From: Strongylocentrotus purpuratus
Lineage: Eukaryota > Echinodermata > Echinoidea > Camarodonta > Strongylocentrotidae
NCBI RefSeq assembly: GCF_000002235.5
Contig: NW_022145615.1
Location: 32,991,594-33,055,593, forward strand
Reading direction: 5' to 3'
Length of the DNA stretch: 64,000 bases
Shown: one piece after another, positions 59,061 to 64,000 of the stretch
Layout: every line of letters starts with the position of its first letter
How positions within the stretch are numbered: position 1 is the stretch's first letter
The notes under the pieces: generated by a model
Databases searched by the model: none
What the model was told of the DNA's origin: nothing
Seen by the model: only the letters and a program-made list of their open reading frames with translations
Program-made: the position numbers and the translations under genes

Positions 59061-59970
59061 TTCTATGTGGGCATGCCTTGAACCATAATGCATGGCCCTA
59101 CAGAGGAATTTTCCTGTTGGGGACTGGGGGGAAATGTAATGAATTAATTTAAATTTTGTGCATTTTCTTTGTTTTTTGTTTTTGTGGGGGCGTCGACGTA
59201 CCCTAGCGCCCGCTGCGTACAGTCATGATTCATGGCTAAGCAATGACCTCGTTACTGTGAGCCCCCAGGATCAAAACCGTGTTGATGTGCTATATTAGTG
59301 CCCTTTTATGAGGCATTAATCCCCATTACTGTCAGTTATGACTTAATGACGTAGGTCCCCTAGCTGATTAGCATAGTAGCACACACATGCTTTAGCAGTC
59401 ACGCAAAAACGAACACTACCCAATTGTCATTCAATAAAATCTGAGAATGTATACTACTATCTAGATCTATTATTTTTAAATTATTTTTAAAATCATTCCA
59501 TAAATTGGGGTAAAACTAAAATATTCCACCTTTATGAGCGACAGTGTATATCATGATGCCGGAATAATAGTTCTGATTTTATTAAAAAGCGCCATCTTGT
59601 GCTTGTATAAAGCCATTGAGGCAGAATACCTATGTGCAACAAAAAGTTCTTAAAGCGACAAGACCTGGTAAAGACTTATAGTTTTCAACATTCTCGTTTT
59701 TGTTCGACACTTTAGCTTGATTCACACTTTTGTAATCTTTGAAGATGGAATGATTCTTAAATCAAACTTTGTTGGTCAATTCGTCGCTGTGAATCCACTA
59801 ATAAAGGCCCGTCATGCTCCACATTGCTTTGATAGATTGCCCCATTTTTATAGTGCTCATTGTCAATGCTATCAAATTACCTAATGTTATTAAAGGTAAT
59901 ACAAAGTGTTGGAAAATTTTGAAAATTGGGTGGATAGTGATTCTTTACATTTTTTTTTTATATATGTGGA
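59061..59970. other. Intergenic, no feature recognised
   Basis: No convincing frame or repeat. Confidence 0.4.
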
Positions 59971-59972
59971 TG

Positions 59973-60288
59973 CAGTGGCGTACGCACGATTTTTTCAAGG
60001 GGGGGGGGGGTTACAATTTCGAAATCGGGCCGCAACAACTCAGCCAGCCCCTGAATAAGCGGGGGGGGGGTAAGAGGACATTTTTTTTAGTTTTTGGTCT
60101 CAAAAAAAAAATCGCAACGACTCAGCCAGCCGCTGAATAAGCGGGGGGGGGGGGGGGTCTCGAAATTTGAAAAATTTGACATTTTCCTTCGTTGGGGGGG
60201 GGGGGTAAGGTTTAGGGGGGTTACACACATAAAAATACCAAAGGGGGGGGGTTCAACCCCCCACCCCCCCCCCCTGTGTACGCGCCTG
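59973..60288. mobile_element. G-rich hAT-like MITE, CGTACGC subfamily
   Basis: Ends CAGTGGCGTACGCACG and inverted CAGGCGCGTACACAGG, flanked by TGTGGATG / TTTGGATG (7 of 8). Contains two copies of a CAACTCAGCCAGC...GAATAAGC module followed by G runs. Confidence 0.65.
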
Positions 60289-60299
60289 TTTGGATGCCC

Positions 60300-63020
60300 C
60301 TGTTCGAGGAAAATTGAATATAAAAATGTACCCGTGCTCCCGGTAAATTTTGATGAATTTCAAATAGCGCCTACGGCCGTACAATGGGTAGCTGCGACCA
60401 TGAAAATCTCAGAATATGTAGTTGTGATATATAATTTCCAAACCGGATAGCTAATCGGTTGATTATAGTCAAGAAACATTGTTTCATAGCTTAAATAATA
60501 TCTTGACCTTGAGAGGGGGCTATACAACATAAAGAGTATATTATTTACAATTTCATAACTTTAGACTCGATTTCAACCGCGAAAATGATCACTGGATATT
60601 GTAGGATCGCATATGCTTCCAATATGATCATTTCAACCAAATTCATGACCCAATACCAAAACTTTGTATTACCTTTAGCCTGCAACCTGCATCTCTAAAA
60701 CGGGAGGGGCACATGAACATATGGTGAATACTTCAGTCATGTGCTAAGGCTAGAATCACAGTCACAATCTTTGGTTCAATAGGCATATGCTTTACATTAT
60801 CCAAAAAAGCTGCCATGGTTTACCTTTTCATATCTAAACAAGGCTTAAGAGTGCTGTAAAGATTCTTTGATTTACACTGAACATGTTTTTTCTGTATCAA
60901 AAAGTCTAAAAGCAGAAGATGTTGCTAATCAATTCATTCACATTCTACAGTAGTCTGCCGATGTTCAGGTATAGTTTATAAATGTCAGTAATTTATAGGT
61001 ATAATCATAAGTGTACCAGAGTAACTTGTAAATAGTTTCATTTTCAAAGATAGGGCACAAAGAGCATCAGACACACATAAATCGTTGCTAAGGATTAAAT
61101 GAAATTAACGAACTATATGAGAACGATTTTATATAGAAATCTTAAATTCACAAAATCAATGATCATGGATACTATAAAGATTGATTTAAACATATCTCAG
61201 CAGCCAGATGACTGTATTGTGATAGTTTAAAAGTTACAATACACAGATGTACACTTACAATAAATAAAGGTAAAATAAAGAAATTGAAATACAGCTTAAA
61301 GTAAAATTTTAACCTCCAATTGTGAATATGCTTCTATAATTTAATTTACTATATTAGTTGTAACTTAATATAATCCTGCTGAAATATGAATTGTGCAGGG
61401 TACAGACAATAGGAAAAACTGATTGATATAGGTTCTAAGAAAAACAATGGGAAGTATCGGTCGGTTAGAACAGTATGTATTCGTTTAACGTTTGATAAAT
61501 ATTATGACAGTGTTGTTATCGTTGAGTGTGAATACTCTTCTATCTTCTTGAAGTGAATGAAACTTGGCGCTTCTTTACCACAGAAAATGTAGACTTACCT
61601 TTACCCGTGTAAGACTTTTTTGTGTGCATTAGATTTTTATACAGAAATGAAAAGTTGTGACAATAAGGTATTAGGCCTATTCTTTCCAGCAGACGAAAGA
61701 TCAGGTCTAGGTCTACTTAGTCGGGATGTCGGGAATTATACATGTATCTCATATTATTGTTAATAGGAAGATTGTGTATCTTTTACTGGGTAGTGTTATC
61801 AACTTATAATGCCTGATAACCTTTTGTATGTGCCTAATAGGCCTTTAAAGATACTATGTCCCTTTTGAAGCCAACATCAAATTCTGTAGAACTTTGCAGG
61901 AATTATGAATATGTCATGTATGTCCTACCTGTGAAATTTAAACTTTATCAGTATCCTAATATTCAAATTATGTAAAGAAACATGTGTTAAACTTCTAGAC
62001 TTCACTGTCAGACACTATTGGGTGACTGACTGACATCTTCTTTTCTTTGGTAATGACATACATGAAATGAACTGTAACAGGTTTTGAGCATTTGTCTACA
62101 TCAATAACCCACTACTTGTAATGGCCAAATTAAACTGATTGAATCTTTGTGCAGCACAAAACGTACGACCATTCGGTTAAAGAGTCCGAAAATCAGACTG
62201 TTACTTAGTTGATTGCAATCACTCAAATCGATTCGACAACTAATATAATTTTTTTCCACTAAAAGCCATTTTAAAACCAATTCGTTTTGAGGGAAGTTCT
62301 AAACTGGTCTTGTTTTTCAAATGCCGTTGGAATTTAACCTTTTTCATTTTTTGGCCTGCAAATGGGACATTTAAGTAAGAAAACATATACATCATCTTTC
62401 ATGATTATGTCATTATATGTGTGGTATGCAGTATTTCTACATGGATGTAATGTTTTAAAGTCGAAGAAATCTCAAACCCAAATTCTTTTTCATGTAGAAG
62501 AGTCCGTTGCTCATCTTTCAATTCAATTTTCAACATCATGTTAAGCCTGAAAATAAAGGTCTTTAGCCTACTTTCTTCAACTTTGTAAGTATATAGCGTA
62601 ACGAAACAATAGGACGAATTTCGACTCTTTGGAAGTGTAGCAAGTATTTTGGCACCCATTCTTCATCATATGTATGTATCTGTAAAATACAATTTATTAT
62701 TCTTTGAAGCAATAATTTGGTAATTTATAGTTCTTAAGCCTTCACTCTCTTCCCGCCCGTCACGGCCTGATGAATCTAACCATAGGTGACCATGAGATTA
62801 TGCTTCAGTGTAGATGGTTTATTCAGGCCTCTGATTAGATAATACATTCTTGTAATTAACAGAGATAAATAAATAACCAAAAGACTACGAATTAATTTCT
62901 TTGGGCAATAAATGTGCTAAGGGAATGGGCTATAGCGAGAGATTGTGATTGTCGGTCACTATTTGACGAAATGAGGTTCATGACTATTGCGTAAGTAGGG
63001 GAAGGACAAAGGGAGTGTAT
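60300..63020. other. Intergenic, no feature recognised
   Basis: AT-rich, few repeats, only short frames. Looks like single-copy sequence. Confidence 0.4.
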
Positions 63021-63027
63021 GATTATA

Positions 63028-63490
63028 CACTGCGACCCAGAAAAAACGAAACCGAGAAATATCGATGTTGTATCATAACTTTATCATATTTATAATTAAT
63101 AAATGACACATTTTTGTAAGGCTTAGATCCTCCTCTTTCATTTGATGCAACTCATGTGATACATATTTCATGCATGACGGCATGAGTGATTAGAAGCAAT
63201 TTGAAGGAAGAAAACCAAAAAACTCATTTGGCGAGCGGTATCTGAATTTCGAAGAAAAATTCATATTTCCAGAAAGTTCATTTTCTGCTCTTTCATATGA
63301 AACCTCAATCAGGAAAATGAGCCAGGAATAACAAAGTTCTGTTTTGTTTAAAGTGATGCTTGTATTTTCATAATTTGATTAAACGAATTCGTTTTCACTG
63401 GCTGCCTGCCGTAGCAACAAACGGAATTGACTAAAGGCTTAACTCCGTTTCGTTGACGATCAGACATAGACGAAAGACTTCATGCATGGC
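63028..63490. mobile_element. Decayed Tc1/mariner-like MITE, second copy
   Basis: Begins CACTGCGACCCAGAAAAAAC after TA and matches 32476-32932 in reverse orientation. Its right end is degraded and runs into Harbinger-like sequence. Confidence 0.6.
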
Positions 63491-63501
63491 TGATTGTCAT
63501 T

Positions 63502-63888
63502 GACGTAGACACTATACCAGAAAGTACGCAATGTGTACGTAAGTCTACGCATCACTACGCAACACTACGCTACTGTACGCCAAACCTACGCTACAGTACG
63601 CTACCCTACGCCAGTCCGACGAAGCAGTGAAAGCTTGCTCACACAGTAAGCAACCGTAAGCAAACCTTTACGCCGGGCCTACGTAAACGTACGCAACCCT
63701 ACCCCGATGCAACATGTTTAGGTAAGCCGTGCATATACACAGGGTACGTAACTATACGCCATCGTACGCATAACCTACGCAGGGATTACGCCGAAGCAAA
63801 CTTTTTTTTCATGAATACGCAGCCCAATTTCGGCGTAGTCGGTACGCCACACTACGCGACTCTACGCAGATCCGGTGTGAAAGGGGCT
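63502..63888. mobile_element. Harbinger-family relic, truncated on the left
   Basis: CTACGC/GTACGC-rich sequence matching the element at 44575-45998, ending GATCCGGTGTGAAAGGGGCT then TTA. No transposase left. Confidence 0.65.
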
Positions 63889-63899
63889 TTACTGGTTAA

Positions 63900-64000
63900 G
63901 GGGCTTTCACACCGGGCCTTGCGTAGAGTTGCGTAGTGTTGCGTCCCGAATACGCCGAGCGTACGCAACCCTACGCCGGCCTACGTAACTGTACGCTGAG
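63900..64000. mobile_element. Harbinger-family element, left end at the window edge
   Basis: Begins GGGGCTTTCACACCGGGCC after TAA (63897-63899), with subterminal TACGC repeats; continues beyond the window. Only 11 bases from the previous relic. Confidence 0.65.

Noticed and set aside
1-64000. CRISPR array, prokaryotic operon, rRNA operon
   Set aside because: No regularly spaced identical repeats with unique spacers and no bacterial-type gene density; the tandem repeats present are transposon-derived.

Overview
The window looks like AT-rich nuclear DNA of a marine invertebrate deuterostome. An echinoderm such as a sea urchin is my best guess; a hemichordate or amphioxus cannot be excluded. 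The grounds are small exons with GT-AG introns, CR1/L2-type LINEs, tRNA-derived SINEs, Helitrons, and hAT-, Harbinger-, piggyBac- and Tc1-like elements, plus a repeat carrying sea-urchin-style histone 3' end signals. I see no bacterial or organellar sequence.

The genes are two head-to-tail paralogues on the minus strand. Copy B (51866 down to 27503) appears complete: 17 exons whose splice phases all agree, giving a predicted 999-residue type I membrane protein. Its order is signal peptide, Ig, Ig, five EGF-like modules, Ig, three FN3, one membrane helix and an 85-residue tail. The EGF block carries the FCLPDPYGCSC signature of the vertebrate Tie1/Tie2 ectodomain, and the domain order is that of Tie. 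There is no kinase. The tail instead has six tyrosines in repeated YxxL/YxN motifs, one pair with ITAM spacing, and ends in YEEI. Copy A (17227 down to 781, then off the left edge) has the first eight exons of the paralogue. The tandem duplication covers about 1-17848 and about 40678-52490.

The duplication helps date the transposons, because each copy often preserves the empty site of an insertion in the other. Copy A alone carries a 3.4-kb LINE (9439-12826), a truncated L2-like LINE (15075-15930), a fold-back TIR element (7024-8080), G-rich hAT-like MITEs and a nest of TTAA-flanked elements (1240-3880). Copy B alone carries a Harbinger relic (44575-45998), a TTAA insert (49871-50066) and a 0.4-kb insert (50295-50699). 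A CR1-like LINE 3' end and one hAT-like MITE are shared and so predate the duplication.

Between gene A and gene B (17.9-27.1 kb) lie low-complexity tracts and a CR1-like LINE (about 23150-26850) that itself contains another LINE fragment. Introns of gene B hold a 2.1-kb Helitron (28598-30728), a Tc1-like MITE, a 1.8-kb TIR element with an internal SINE, and an L2-like LINE 3' end. To the right of gene B (52.5-64 kb) no gene was recognised. That part holds paired MITEs, a three-unit tandem array with Helitron-type ends (54915-58601), a retroelement tail with histone-type hairpins (58740-59060), a G-rich MITE, and Tc1/Harbinger relics at the right edge.
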